From contig JACKQL020000041.1 in the NCBI GenBank assembly GCA_018296165.2, positions 62,001 to 126,000 of the forward strand: DNA of 64,000 nucleotides, in the 5' to 3' direction. Made by a program: the position numbers and the translations under genes. This document shows, piece by piece, positions 31,860 to 42,893 of the stretch. Each line of letters opens with the position of its first letter. The stretch's first letter is position 1. This DNA is from Termitomyces sp. T153 (taxonomy: Eukaryota > Basidiomycota > Agaricomycetes > Agaricales > Lyophyllaceae). A model generated the notes under the pieces. It did not search any database, had not been told where the DNA came from, and saw only the letters and a program-made list of their open reading frames with translations.

Positions 31860-34800
31860 TCATATGACACATGGAGCATTTGGATGTCTCCAGTGGAACT
31901 CCTTGACAAGTCTGGGGGCATGTACATTCTCCCATGGCTCCCAGGAAATATCCTTGATTCCATAGCCTTTCCACTTCACCTTGTACTGTAGTTGTCTCTG
32001 GAATAAATGGCTGTCCAGGATTTCTTCCACTTTGTACTCTTTGTTGTCATTGACCACCACTGGGGGCAGCAGAGGTGGCAGATGTTGCCCTGGGATAGGA
32101 TCTTTAGGGGCCAGAGTAAGTTTGACCACATTGAACACTGGATGAAGCTGGAGCATCCCTGCAGGGAGTCAGAGTCAATAGGCCAAGGGTCCTACCTGTC
32201 ATTCCACTGTAAATGGCCCTAACTGGTGGTGTGACAGCTTCTTTGAGGGATGGGTAGTTGTAATGTCAGAGGCATCCAGGTAGACTCAATCTCTGGGCTG
32301 ATATCTGCACTCTGGGGTTCTCTCACAGTCATAGTATTGTGACATGTCATCTTTTACCTTTGCCAGTGCAGCCTGGGCCTCTTCTTGTGACCTCTTCATC
32401 CAGTCCACAAATTTGTTTACTGCCTCATTCTCCAAGGGTCAGGCCTGGGGTTCAAAACCCATGCATGGGTGCCATCCCATGTCAAGGAAGAATGGGGAAA
32501 ATTGGGTGGATGCATAAACATGGTTGTTGTACTGGAATTTGGCATTGAGGAGGAGTTCATCCCAGTTGTCTTGGCATTTGTTGCAAAGGAAGCAGAGATA
32601 CTGCTCTAACTCATGGTTTACATGTTCCATCTGGCCATTGGACTGTGGGTGGTAGGTGGTAGTGGTGTGGAGCTTTACTCTGAGCAGTCAGTAGAGCTCC
32701 TGAGTGAACTCTGCCATGAATTGTGGTCCCCAATCTGAGACATAGGCATCAGAGAGGCCATGGAGCTTCCAGACATTCCTCCAGTACAGGTTTGCAGCAC
32801 CCATGGCAGAGCAGGTGGTGTGGGTTGGAATGAAGTGCACTCTCTTGCCATACAGGTCCACCACCACCATGATCATGTCGTAACCATGGGTGTCAGGGAG
32901 CTCTACAATGAAGTCCACAGATGCTATGCTCCATTGTTCTGCAGGCACTGGTAGTGGGTGTAACTGTCCATAGGGGAGTTGGCATTGGGGCTTGGTCCAG
33001 AGGCAGAGATCACAGGTACTAGTGTAGGACCCAATGTACCAGGACATCTGGGGCCACCAGTAGTTCTGTGATACTAACTCCAGTGTCTTCCACTGCCTGG
33101 GGTGCCCTGCAATGCAGGAGTCATGGTGTTGCTCCACAATCCTCTGACAGAGCTCTGAGATGTTGGGGATGTAGATACAGTCTCAGAAGGTCAGGATTCC
33201 ATCCCAGAGGGCCCATTCATCATGTGGACTGCCTTAACACCAGTAGCATGCCCCAACTTCAGCATCTGAGCAGCCTGCACCACAAGCTCCTCCTGTTGAC
33301 TGTCCCTATTACCCTGTTGGATGTCTCAGAGAATGTCCACCTCTGCTCCATTGACAACTAGGCCCTCCATGGCTCAGATCGCAAACAATTTGGGGCAGAG
33401 GAGCACAATGTTACTGTTATCCCCTTCCCCCATTCTATGGTCTGCCCTCTGGGACAGGGTGTCTGGTTTCCCCATGCTCCAGCCAGGCTTGTGGTGCAAG
33501 GAGAAGTTGAAGTTGGCAAGGTAGAGGGACCATCAGGCCTGCCAGCAATTGAGCTTCTTGGCTGTCTGGAAGTATTCAAGGTTCTTGTGATCTGTCCAGA
33601 CCTCAAACTTGTGCCATGTGCCTTTCAAAAAGTGCTACCACTCCTCAAACAACCAGATGATGGCCAACATCTCCTTGTCATGGATCTCATAGTTCCACTC
33701 CACTGCATTCAGGCTTTTGGAGTAAAAGGCCACTAGGTGCCACTTCCTGTCCTCTGGAGATTGCTGTGAGAGCACTGCCCCAGTGGCAAAGTTGGAGCTG
33801 TCAGCCTCTATGCAGAAGGGAGAGTTGTCATCTGGGAAGAGGAGAACAGGTCTGGAGGTCATGGCATGCTTGAGAGTGTCAAAGGCTGTCTGCTCCTGAG
33901 GTCCCCAGCTCCATGTAACATCTTTTCCTGTGAGGTCAAACAGTGGGTGGGCATGATGCAAGAAGTCCTGGATGAATCTCCAGTAGAAGTTTGCAAAGCC
34001 AAGGAATGCCTGCACCTCCTTCTTGTTCCAGGGCTCCAGCCACTCCACCACACCTGCCACCTTCACCAGGTCCATCTCTACAGTTCCATGGGAGATGATC
34101 AGGCCAAGGTACTCAATCTGGGTTTGTTCAAACTCGCACTTCTCTGGCTTGAGGTAGAGCTAGTGCTGGTGGAGGCATTCCAGGATGAGACAAGTGATCC
34201 AATAGTGTTCCTCCAGTGTTTTGGTGTAGATGAGGATGTTGTTGAGGTACATGCACACTACACCCTCCACAATGAGGTCCTGGAAGATGTTGTTCATCAT
34301 GGTCTGGAAGGTGGCTGGGCTGTTGGTGAGACCAAAGAACATAATGAGTGGCTCAAACAATCCCTGGTTGGTCTGGAAGGCTGCCTTCCACTCATCTCCC
34401 TCCTGAATGCACACATTGTTGTAACCCCACTGGACATCCAGTTTAGTGAAGTATTGTGCACCCTGGAGGTTGTTGATGAGCTTGGAGATGAGGGGGAGAG
34501 GGTAGCAATTCTTCACCATCATGGCATTGAGTACCCAATAGTCCTGTACCAGTCAGAGGGAGCCATCCTTCTTTTTGATGAAGAAGACCAGAGAAGCCAT
34601 TGGGGATTTGGATAGATGGATATGACCAGAGTCCAAGTTCTCCTGGAGGAAGGCATTGAGCTTGTCCTGCTCTCTGGGTGCAAGGGGGTAGACCTTACAG
34701 CTGGAGGGTGCTGAGTCAGGCAGCAGTTTGATGGCATGGTCCCACCTCTTGTGCTCTGGAAGTGAGTCAAAGGAGGCCTTAGAGAACATGTCCTCAAATG

Positions 34801-37068
34801 CATGCAAGTAGGGGGGTACTACATCCTAGAACTCTCAAGGTGTGGCATTGGTGGCAAAGGCCTGGGCCAGCTGCTGGGATGTAGTCTGGCTAGCCCTGAT
34901 CTCTATGATGGAGGGCAACAGGTGGACAGTGGTAACTTGATCCCCCACCTCTATTGCTTCATCCAGGAGCTCTGGTTTGCATATACCACCAAACTCCCCT
35001 CCATGCTCCTTCTCCAGGGCTCTGCCATTGCTCCAATCATCCTCATAGAGGGCCTCCCTATAAGGGAATACCAGAGGTGGGGGGTCCAGGAGGTCTAGAT
35101 CAGCAAAGGGGAGAGGGCCAGTGCAACATGCTTGGATGGCTGCATGCTCTCAGACTTGAGTCTGTTGCTCCACTCTGGCCTCTGCAGTGCAGGTAGAGCA
35201 CTTCCTGGGGCATCTACTCATGGTCACCTCTCCTTTGGTCCAATTGACCTTGGAGTTATGCTCTTGGAGCCATGTGAACCCAAGGATCATGTCTTGCCTT
35301 CCCAAGCTGGTGATAGCAAATACAGCATGCTCTATGTGGTTCCAGTAGCAGAGAACCAGGTTGACCATGGAGCTAATTGCACCAGCTTCATTGGGCATTC
35401 CATCAATGTTGTAGACAGGAATGGGCTTGGGAAGGGGCTGCATGGTCAGGCTGTGGCATTTGACAAACTCCAAGTCCAGGAAAAGTCCCATTGCTCTGCT
35501 GTCCAGAAGAGCTGCAACTCCACAGTTTTGCTGGGTGTCCATCATCTTGATCTCCACATTGAGGTGCAAGGAATGGGCAGACAAGCCAGAGGCCATCATG
35601 TACTGTTGGGGCATTTAGCACACCCAAGCAGGGCTGTGCTGTTGGACCTTTGGAGGTGTTGGAGAGCTTGGCAGGGGCTCCAGAGTTAGTGTTTGTATAT
35701 CTGGAAGGGGGCTTTGAGGTTCTTCTGTCTCAGAATGAAGGGCATCAGAAAAGGCAGTTTCATTTTCTATTGACAGACAAGAGAACCTGTTAGCACCTAG
35801 CAATGGAGGCATACACCTCATCTGTTGCTTGACTAAAAATCCCCCTCTAGCTCTGGAGGTGAGGTGCTCATGTTGGCTTCCTCTGGGGTCAACTCCAATG
35901 AGGGCTTATCCAGTGATGGAGCTCTGGCAGCATCCTTTGCAGCCAGGAGCTGCAGGAGAAGTTCCTCCTGCTCTGCTGCAGAAAGGTAGTGGACCTCCAG
36001 GCCCAGGGGACAGTGCCATGCAAAGTGCCTGGGCTTCTTGCATCTCTGGCATAACAGCAGGGCTGCGTGGAGTTGTCGGGCCATGTCCACATCCATGGGA
36101 ATCCCCAGGGGTAGGGGATGAGCAGCAGGGGCAGCTGGAGCAAGGGCTAGCACTGGATGAGTAGGCACAGGGTGGCAGAAGTTGCTGACTAGAATGGGGC
36201 ACATCATAGAATGGAGGTGGCAGAGCTCCCTCCATATCTCCATGAGCTGCCATTGGTCCTGGGCCACCTCATACCATGACACAATCTTTTCATTATTGGG
36301 GTGACCCTCTGCCAGGTTGTCAATGTGTTCCACCAAGGCAGAGTGCAAGCCATCCTAGAAGGTGAGGCACAGCTGGAGGCCATTGGGGTAGGCAGCCTGT
36401 TCAACCAGGGCTCAGAACAAGTCAATGTACTCATCCAATATATGCTTCCCTTGTCTGTACTGCTCCCTGTCATACAGCATCAGTGCCATGGTCTTGGTGG
36501 GGTCCAACAGAAAAAACTCCATGCAGAAGTCCTTCTCAAAGGCAGCCCAGTCCAGAAAGCTCCCCACACCTCTGGGACAGCAGAAAACTCACAGCACATA
36601 GGTGGAGGCATGTCCAGTCTTCATGTATGACAGCACCCAGGCTATTTTCAATGCATTGGAGTTAAAAGTATCCCTACTGAGGTAGATGTAGGTGAGGCAG
36701 GACTGTAGGAATTGCTCCCCACTGGAGCGAGCACTATCATATGCATCTGGCAGTGCTGGGCAAGGGATCTGTGGCTGCAGAGTCACTGGAGCCACCAGAG
36801 CAGGTGCTATGGCAGGCAGAGCTGGTTCCTCAGCTGCAGGAGGGGCAGAGTTAGGGCTTAGGCATTCTAGCAATGCCTGGAGGGACTGGGAGATAAGATC
36901 CATTGTCTGGTGGAGGGTAGAGAGTTTGGTCATATGGTGGGTGAGAGATGATTGTGTTAATTGCACCTGGGTTTCTAGGTGGAGCAGGCAAGTCCAGGCT
37001 TTGTCCTGCAGGGCTGGGGCCTCCAAGGGTGTGTCTGGGTTGGCAAGCTGAGACATAGAACTCCACAA
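31860..37068 (-). pseudogene. E3 gag-pol with chromodomain, broken and catalytically dead
   Basis: From the right: Gag with MSQLANPDTPLEAPA start and, at about 36060-36015, a zinc knuckle CQRCKKPRHFAWHC. The protease keeps the fold but DSG has become DSR (ALLDSRAMG, near 35510). The RT fragment 34522-34160 has YLNNILIY: both catalytic Asp codons read AAC (34243-34238). RNase H near 34075-33358. Integrase with H2C2 remnants (CDLCLWTK near 33010) and core (SVDFIVELPDTHGY near 32920). Chromodomain YKVKWKGYGIKDISWEP near 31960. Domain-sized open stretches of 100-250 codons persist between lesions. Confidence 0.92.
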
Positions 37069-37149
37069 TGCTTAATCCTGGCAGAGAAGTGATGGATAGC
37101 AGCTCAGAGGTTTCTTGCAGCTATGCAGGGCTTCTAGGCCAGTTTTAGG

Positions 37150-37160
37150 AGACTTGTTCT
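37150..37160 (-). other. E3 self-priming site
   Basis: Minus-strand AGAACAAGTCT begins two bases inside the LTR edge and is complementary to AGACTTGTTCT in the LTR (plus-strand 37290-37300). Same arrangement as E2 and E6. Confidence 0.8.
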
Positions 37161-37162
37161 GC

Positions 37163-37512
37163 TGTAAGGGCAACCTCCAGAGTGATGGATTGGAGTCATG
37201 CAGCTAGCAGAGGGGAATCCAAAGTATATTAGCAGAGTAAACAACAATACAAATCAGTAACTAATCACCTAGCAGAGGGGAATCCAAAGAGAACAAGTCT
37301 AAGGATCCCTGCTGCTTGGCACAGTGCATTAGCAGCCAGTGGAGGCATGGGAACTACTGTACAGGTGACCAGAGCTACTCCTAACCCTAGGGCAATGGTT
37401 GCTGAGGTAATATGGAGATCTCTGGAGTTATGGAAAGAGCCCCAGAGATGTCAAACAAGCTGTGGAGGTGCTGGAACCAGTCATAGAGGTTGGAAATGGA
37501 AGTCCCCTGACA
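37163..37512 (-). repeat. E3 5' LTR (350 bp)
   Basis: TGTAAGGG at 37163 to CCCTGACA at 37512, paired with 31422-31771. Confidence 0.95.
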
Positions 37513-37517
37513 AATGC

Positions 37518-38790
37518 CTGCAATCCCAGGACCAGTTATAAACCTACTCCAGTAAGAGATCAAACTAAGCTACCTGTAATTCTGGTCAATAGACTACCAC
37601 AAGTTTGTCAATCAACACACATGGTGATTCCAACAGAGAAGGCAAGCCAAGGCAATTGAGGAGAGACATGCATGAAGAAGGCAGTCAGGGAATCAAAAGA
37701 GGTGGCTGAGCACATTAGAAGCAAGAATGCAGAGTGGGAGAAGGTAAACAATGAAGCAAGAGGAGCAGATAAGCATGACATCAATGATTGGGGCCCTATC
37801 CTCAATCAGGTCCTATTGGCACTTGACATGATTGGGGACCCACAGGACCTGAACTTAGAAGGAGATCCTAAAACTCCAAGAACATGAGAAGAAGCAAGAA
37901 GCTCATCAGATGAGCACAGGTGGAAGGAGTCATACTAGGAGGAACTGAAATCTTTGAAGGAGATGGAAGTTTGGACCTTAATTCTATGTGAGGAGGTCCC
38001 TTGAGGCCATAGAATCTTAAAAAGCAAGCCTATATTCTCCATTAAATGTGACAAAAATGGCAAGATCACAAGGTTTAAGACATGTCATATCATACAGGGT
38101 TTTAATCAGGTCTATAGCAAGGACTACACAAAGACAACCTCACCTATACATGTGTGGAATCCTGGAGGATTCTTCTGCATCTGGCTGCAGCACTGGAGTG
38201 GGATGCAATCCAGAACAATGTCAAAACAGCTTTTTTGAATAGCATATTACTAAGGAGGAGACCATGTACATGGAGCAGCTAAGGGAATTTGAGAAAAGAG
38301 GCAAGGAAATGTGGGTGTGTAAACTGGACAAGGGATTGTACAGGATGAAACAGGCAGGGAGGATATAGAACAAAATGCTAGATAGTCACATGAGGAAGTG
38401 GGGATTTACAAGGCTGGCATGTGAGGCATGCATATATTACAGAAAGGACAACACAGGTATTGTGATTGTAAATGTAGACATTGACAACTTCCTGGCAATT
38501 GCAAGCACAATAGAGGCAAGCAAGAAACTCAAGAACAAGATGGCTAGCATATGAACAATTGCAGACCTGGATGAACCAAAACATGTCTCAACACATGGAG
38601 GAGTGTTGGGGAGTATACTTGGTCACTGGGATCTGGAGCTATCTCATGATCCACAAGGAAACAATGAACTGTTGCTGCATCATCCTGTGAGGCAAAATAT
38701 ATGGCAGCCTTCAAAGCCACATGTCAGGTTCTTCTGACCATGGGGGCTCAGCTCAACTGGGCAAATCCTTACTAGGCAGACACAACATCC
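37518..38790 (+). pseudogene. Ty1/copia element, RT and RNase H part
   Basis: Continuation of the element interrupted by E3. Readable pieces include the start of RT (ELKSLKEMEVWTLI near 37946, then GFNQVYSKDYTKTTSPI near 38098) and the RNase H signature SSCEAKYMAAFKATCQ near 38685. Many stops; the element has no function left and its LTRs were not identified. Confidence 0.8.
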
Positions 38791-38929
38791 TGCACTTATA
38801 ACATGTGTTCTAGTGGGCTCTGGACATTAGTTACTTACAAGGATAGGCTGGTGGAGTGGCCCAAGTAAGTCTGGGGAAGTCTGGGAGGAGGCTAAGACAG
38901 GGTGCAAGTAAGGAGTAAGCTTGGGAGAT

Positions 38930-39704
38930 TGTCAGGCACAAGTCCAGGAGCAAATGCTTGGAATGCAAGGTAACTTGGGGTCATATGAGTAACAGGAACA
39001 GGACCAGGGTTTGATAGGCAATGAGGTAGGGTTGATGGGTTCCAGGGCCAAGTATAGGACAAGAGTTAGATAAAGAGTACAGGGTTACAGACATATATAT
39101 GGAGATTGGAATGGAGATAGAGTTGAAGGAAGCTAGGCACACATTAAAGGTAACTGAGGGGAACAAGATGAGACAGAGTCAAGTTGAGATTGAGACAAGA
39201 ATGAAATGAGATTGGAAATGATACAAGACAAAACTAGAACAACAAAACTGGAACTAGAGATGGAAACCAAAAGACAAGACAAAATGGGGCACAATTGTAA
39301 GTAATATCAAAACTACTGTAACTGATATTACTCTACAACTTAAGTACTGGCTGCTGGACTTCTTCCAGGGGTTGTGGGTCTGATGGCAGGGCTTATTGGG
39401 GCCATACAGATTCAACAGGTGTTGGTTCTAATTGGGCAGGCCATGGTGACACATTGTGGTGGGTCCATGTCATATGCCAGGGTTCAGGAAGATTGTTGGA
39501 GGTACCTGGGAGCTTGGCAGGGATCAGAAGAGTAATGGGGCCTGCTAGGAGGCCATTGGGGTTTGCTGAGGAAGTGTCAGAGTTTGCCAGAGCAGGCACC
39601 AGAGTAAGCAAAGATCAGGGTGGGTCAAGGGAGTGCTTTCAGGTAGTCTGGGCCATTGGAGTTGTTCAGATGGAGGTCTAGGAGTCCAGAGATGAGTCAT
39701 GACA
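38930..39704 (-). repeat. Old E1-type solo LTR, reverse orientation
   Basis: Read in reverse it starts TGTCATGACTCATCTC (39704) and ends CCTGACA (38930), with a TACTTAAG relic of the TATA box and AGTAGTTTTGATATTAC corresponding to the E1 transcript start. Strongly CpG-depleted. Flanks do not form a clear target duplication. Confidence 0.7.
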
Positions 39705-40130
39705 GTATTGGTCAGTTCAAATTCATGAATAAACAATTCTAGGAAGTATGAACAGCACACTATCTACCATGCCAGTTTGTCAACAAAAGAGGGAGCTTGT
39801 CAATACTGACATCAACAAAAGTGGATAGATCAAGGATCTATACATATTGTGCTTGTGTCTCTATGAGTGGTTAATAACAGTGACTTCTGAATGCTCTTTG
39901 AACCATGGCCTACAATTGCTTAGGCCACCCAGTATGCCTCTTCCCACTGCAAGGAAGCTTGCACAAGCAGCAGAGAGATGGAATGGGTGCTAAGAGCTGT
40001 TTACCATGCACCTCTCCTCATAATGGAGGGTCCCAATTGCCATTCAGGCTGTACATACCCCTTCAGCAACTCCCTGATCACAGGCTCCAAGTGAATAGAA
40101 AGATTTCTATGCCATTCATTAAGAGAAGAG
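39705..40130. other. Unassigned spacer between old LTRs
   Basis: No gene, repeat or signal could be supported. It may be the remaining tail of the copia element. Confidence 0.35.
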
Positions 40131-40135
40131 AGAAG

Positions 40136-41015
40136 TGTCATGACCAACTCCTAGACCTCCAGACCTCTTCCCAAGCAACCCCACTCCCCCAGAGTCCATA
40201 CCAACATCCCCTTGACTCACCCCAACCTTTGTTCACTCATAGCACCTACTCTGGCTAACTCTAAAACTTCCCTAGCAAACCCTGATGACTCCCTAGCAAA
40301 CCCTGACATCTTCCCTATAGGCCCCATCACTTCTCCTTCTTCTCCCAAGCCCCTGGACACTTCCAACATCTCTCCTGACCCTGGTGCACATTGCTGACTT
40401 GTTCTCTTGACCTACTTGACCACTTCAGAACTTCCTGACAATTATGGGGTAGTCTGCATTTCCATAAGTTCCCATCAGAATATCACCACAGCCCACCATC
40501 TGATCAGAACTGACACCTGTCAACCCTGTGCAGCTCTGATGAGCCCTGCCATTGCACCCTCAGTCCTTGGAAGAGGTTCAGTAGTCAGTATATAAGCTGT
40601 AGAGCAATATCTATTACAGTAGTCTTGATATTTCTGGTATTCTCTTGTTACATTCTGTGTTTGTTACATTTTCCAGTTTTGTCTCTATTTCTGTCTCTAG
40701 TCTTGTATCATTTTCTCAATCTATTCATTCTCATCTCAATTGCTTCAGTCTCCTTCATTGTTGCCTGAACTTCTATCAACTCTCACTCTGTTATGATCTC
40801 TGCTTGTCTACTTACAACCCTACATTCATAATTACCTCTGGACCTTGTCTTATGAACATTGATTAATCCTCCATTAATCTCCAGCCCCACTCCCATCAAT
40901 TGCATGGCCTCTGCTTGCCACACACCCTCTATATTTGCCTCCAGACTTGTACCTGGCATGCCCCCAAGCCAAGCCCTCTTTGTACCTTGTCTAAGACTTC
41001 TTCAGACCACCACAG
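40136..41015 (+). repeat. LTR-A, left piece: outermost LTR of the nest (E1 family)
   Basis: A CpG-depleted relative of the E1 LTR (TGTCATGACC start, TATATAAG near 40589, AGTCTTGATATT near 40619-40632). It breaks at 41015 and resumes at 57440, ending CCTGACA at 57594. Its target duplication is AGAAG (40131-40135) and AGAGG (57595-57599), one mismatch. Total about 1030 bp, close to the 999 bp of the young LTR. Confidence 0.85.
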
Positions 41016-41578
41016 TGTCATGACCCATTCCATTCCCCCCTTCCCTTCACTATTATCCAACCTCAGATTCTATACAGTCCCTCTCTGGATCTCAGCCACA
41101 CCCCCAGATCTTAGCCACAGTCCTGTTTCAGCCACATCCAGGTTTTAGCCACCTCTAGGACCACTTGTCCTGTTCCAGATCATTCCCATAGGCACAGATC
41201 ACTTCCACAGGTTCCAGATCACTTCCACCTGTCCCAGATCACTTCCACCCATCCCAGATCACTTCCACCTGCCCAAAATCACTTCCAGGATTGCTTCCCT
41301 TGTTCCAGATCACTTCTTCATGACTTAGATCACTTCCTGCTATGACTTAGATCACTTCCATTTGACTCAGATTACTTCCACCTGACTTAGATCACTTTCA
41401 CTTGACTTAGATCACTTCCACTTGTGTTGGATCACTCCCACCTGACTTAGATCACTTCCATCTTCTCCTTTTGGCAGTGTCCTACAGCTATATAAGGTCC
41501 CTTAGTCTGTACCTACACCCCAGCCTTGACATTACCTGATATCTTGTTCTGTTGTTATCTGATCTTCTCTCCATTCAT
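41016..41578 (+). repeat. LTR-Q, left piece, inserted in LTR-A
   Basis: Starts TGTCATGACCC at 41016, is interrupted by E4 at 41578 and resumes at 57309 to end CCTAACA at 57439. Target duplication CACAG (41011-41015) and CCCAG (57440-57444), one mismatch. TATATAAG at 41489. No coding region accompanies it, so it is a solo LTR of about 690 bp. Confidence 0.8.
41176..41466 (+). repeat. 20-bp tandem array in U3 of LTR-Q
   Basis: About 13 degenerate copies of AGATCACTTCCACCTGACTT end only about 25 bp before the TATA box at 41489. The position suggests an enhancer-like repeat; function is inferred only. Confidence 0.85.
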
Positions 41579-42624
41579 TGTAGTACTGGGTTAGAGTAAT
41601 ACTGATAGTTCTGGGGCTTTCTTGAAGACTTAGGCAGTCTACTCCAATTCCACACTGCTGTCTTGATGAATGCTTGAAGTTGAAGGGGTTTACTTCCAAA
41701 ATATTTCTATTCTGAATGCAGAGGGGTCTCAACAAACTCCAGCCTAAGTGATTCACTCCCTGGGAACCACCAAGCCTTTGCCTATTAATTGCCTGTGCAT
41801 TTGCTACTCTACTTGGGCTATTTATACCTCTTTCTACAGTGCACAGACCACCCCCTACATGTGACTTTTGGTTCCATACTTTCCAGCCCCTTATTCATAA
41901 CTGTTATTCTAATTCCCCCTTTTGGCATGCCTGTTTCAGTGCCACAGGCCAGTTCCTGGTTCCATCATTCCTCCTTTGCATTCTTAGCTTCCATTTGCCC
42001 CATTTATCTCTCCCTCCTTTGTATTTCTTCCATTCATATTCTTCTCCATTCAGTTTCTTCCCTTCTTCTTCCTTTATTTATTTCATATTCTTCTCCATTC
42101 AGGTCCTTTCCCATTCAGGTTCTTCCATTCATCTGTCCCCTCCCATTCATTCCATTCATCTTCCTTTATTCCTTTCATATTCTTCCCCTTTTAGGTTCTT
42201 TCCCATTCAGGTTCTTCCATTCATCTTCCTTTCCCTTCCCTTCATTCCATTCATTTCATATTCTTCCATTCATCTTCCTTTCCCTTCCCTTCATTCCATT
42301 CTTTCTCATTCATTCCCCCTTTACCTCCTTTCAGTCAACATTCCAATCTGGTTATTCTTAGATCAGATCTAGATCTTGCCAGAATTGATGCCACTCAGGT
42401 GCTTTTGCCAGTCCCATGCTTCCCCTCCCATTACAGTGATTGGACTATTATTGAGTGTATAGTCTAGTATAGTCCTTGTCCTATCCTGTTCTGTCTTTCT
42501 TCTGGTGTATTTAAAGGGATAATATTGCTGGGACTTGTTTTACCAGGAGGCTTACAGTTTTCAGCCTTAATAAATGTTTGTTTTGACTTCTGGTGTTTAT
42601 TATGTTCCCAATGGTGTGACAACA
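41579..42624 (-). repeat. E4 3' LTR (1046 bp)
   Basis: On the plus strand TGTAGTACTGGG at 41579 to GACAACA at 42624. Minus-strand TATAAATAG at about 41829-41821 is the likely TATA box, leaving a short R/U5. The middle (about 42050-42310) is a pyrimidine-rich array of CATTCATCTTCC/TTTCCATTCAGG motifs. Upstream on the minus strand a purine tract GGTGGGAGGGAGATGATAC abuts it. Confidence 0.93.
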
Positions 42625-42893
42625 TTGTATCATCTCCCTCCCACCAAATAATGACTGTCCTCAGTCATCTACAGTCCCAGAATAGGCTAAGTTCCATATT
42701 TTTGACATAATTTCACAACATGTGTCCCTATCTCTTTGCAATGTTTTTGAGGTTTCTTTTGCATGTTGTGGCTGTCACCCTATCCCTCCAAAAGACATTT
42801 AATCCCTCCTCTCTGTCATTCACCTCCTCAATCCCTTAGTTCCTCATGTCTCCTCCTACTGGTCCCAAAAACCCTGTTTCTTCAGATCCTTAC

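Larger units (their letters stand above)
31422..37512 (-). mobile_element. E3: complete decayed chromovirus inside the copia element
   Basis: Two 350-bp LTRs (31422-31771 and 37163-37512) and a perfect 5-bp target duplication AATGC (31417-31421 and 37513-37517) prove a clean insertion. The coding strand is minus: gag from 37068, protease near 35500, RT 34807-34160, RNase H, integrase 33137-32440, chromodomain 32060-31900. Related to E2 and E6. Several catalytic residues are lost. Confidence 0.95.

Noticed and set aside
34954..36665. Plus-strand frames of 80-185 codons within E3 (for example 35132-35689 and 33866-34615)
   Set aside because: They are complements of the minus-strand gag-pol domains, which carry the recognisable motifs.
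40645..41148. Short frames within LTR-A and LTR-Q
   Set aside because: LTR sequence, not conserved as protein in the related LTRs.
41789..42372. Two overlapping frames of 190 and 177 codons (and their twins at 56469-57068) that look like membrane proteins rich in Phe, Ser, Ile
   Set aside because: They lie in the pyrimidine-rich repeat of the E4 LTR, are open in two frames at once because TTC/CTT/ATT runs contain no stops, and have no start context or motif. Low-complexity artefact.
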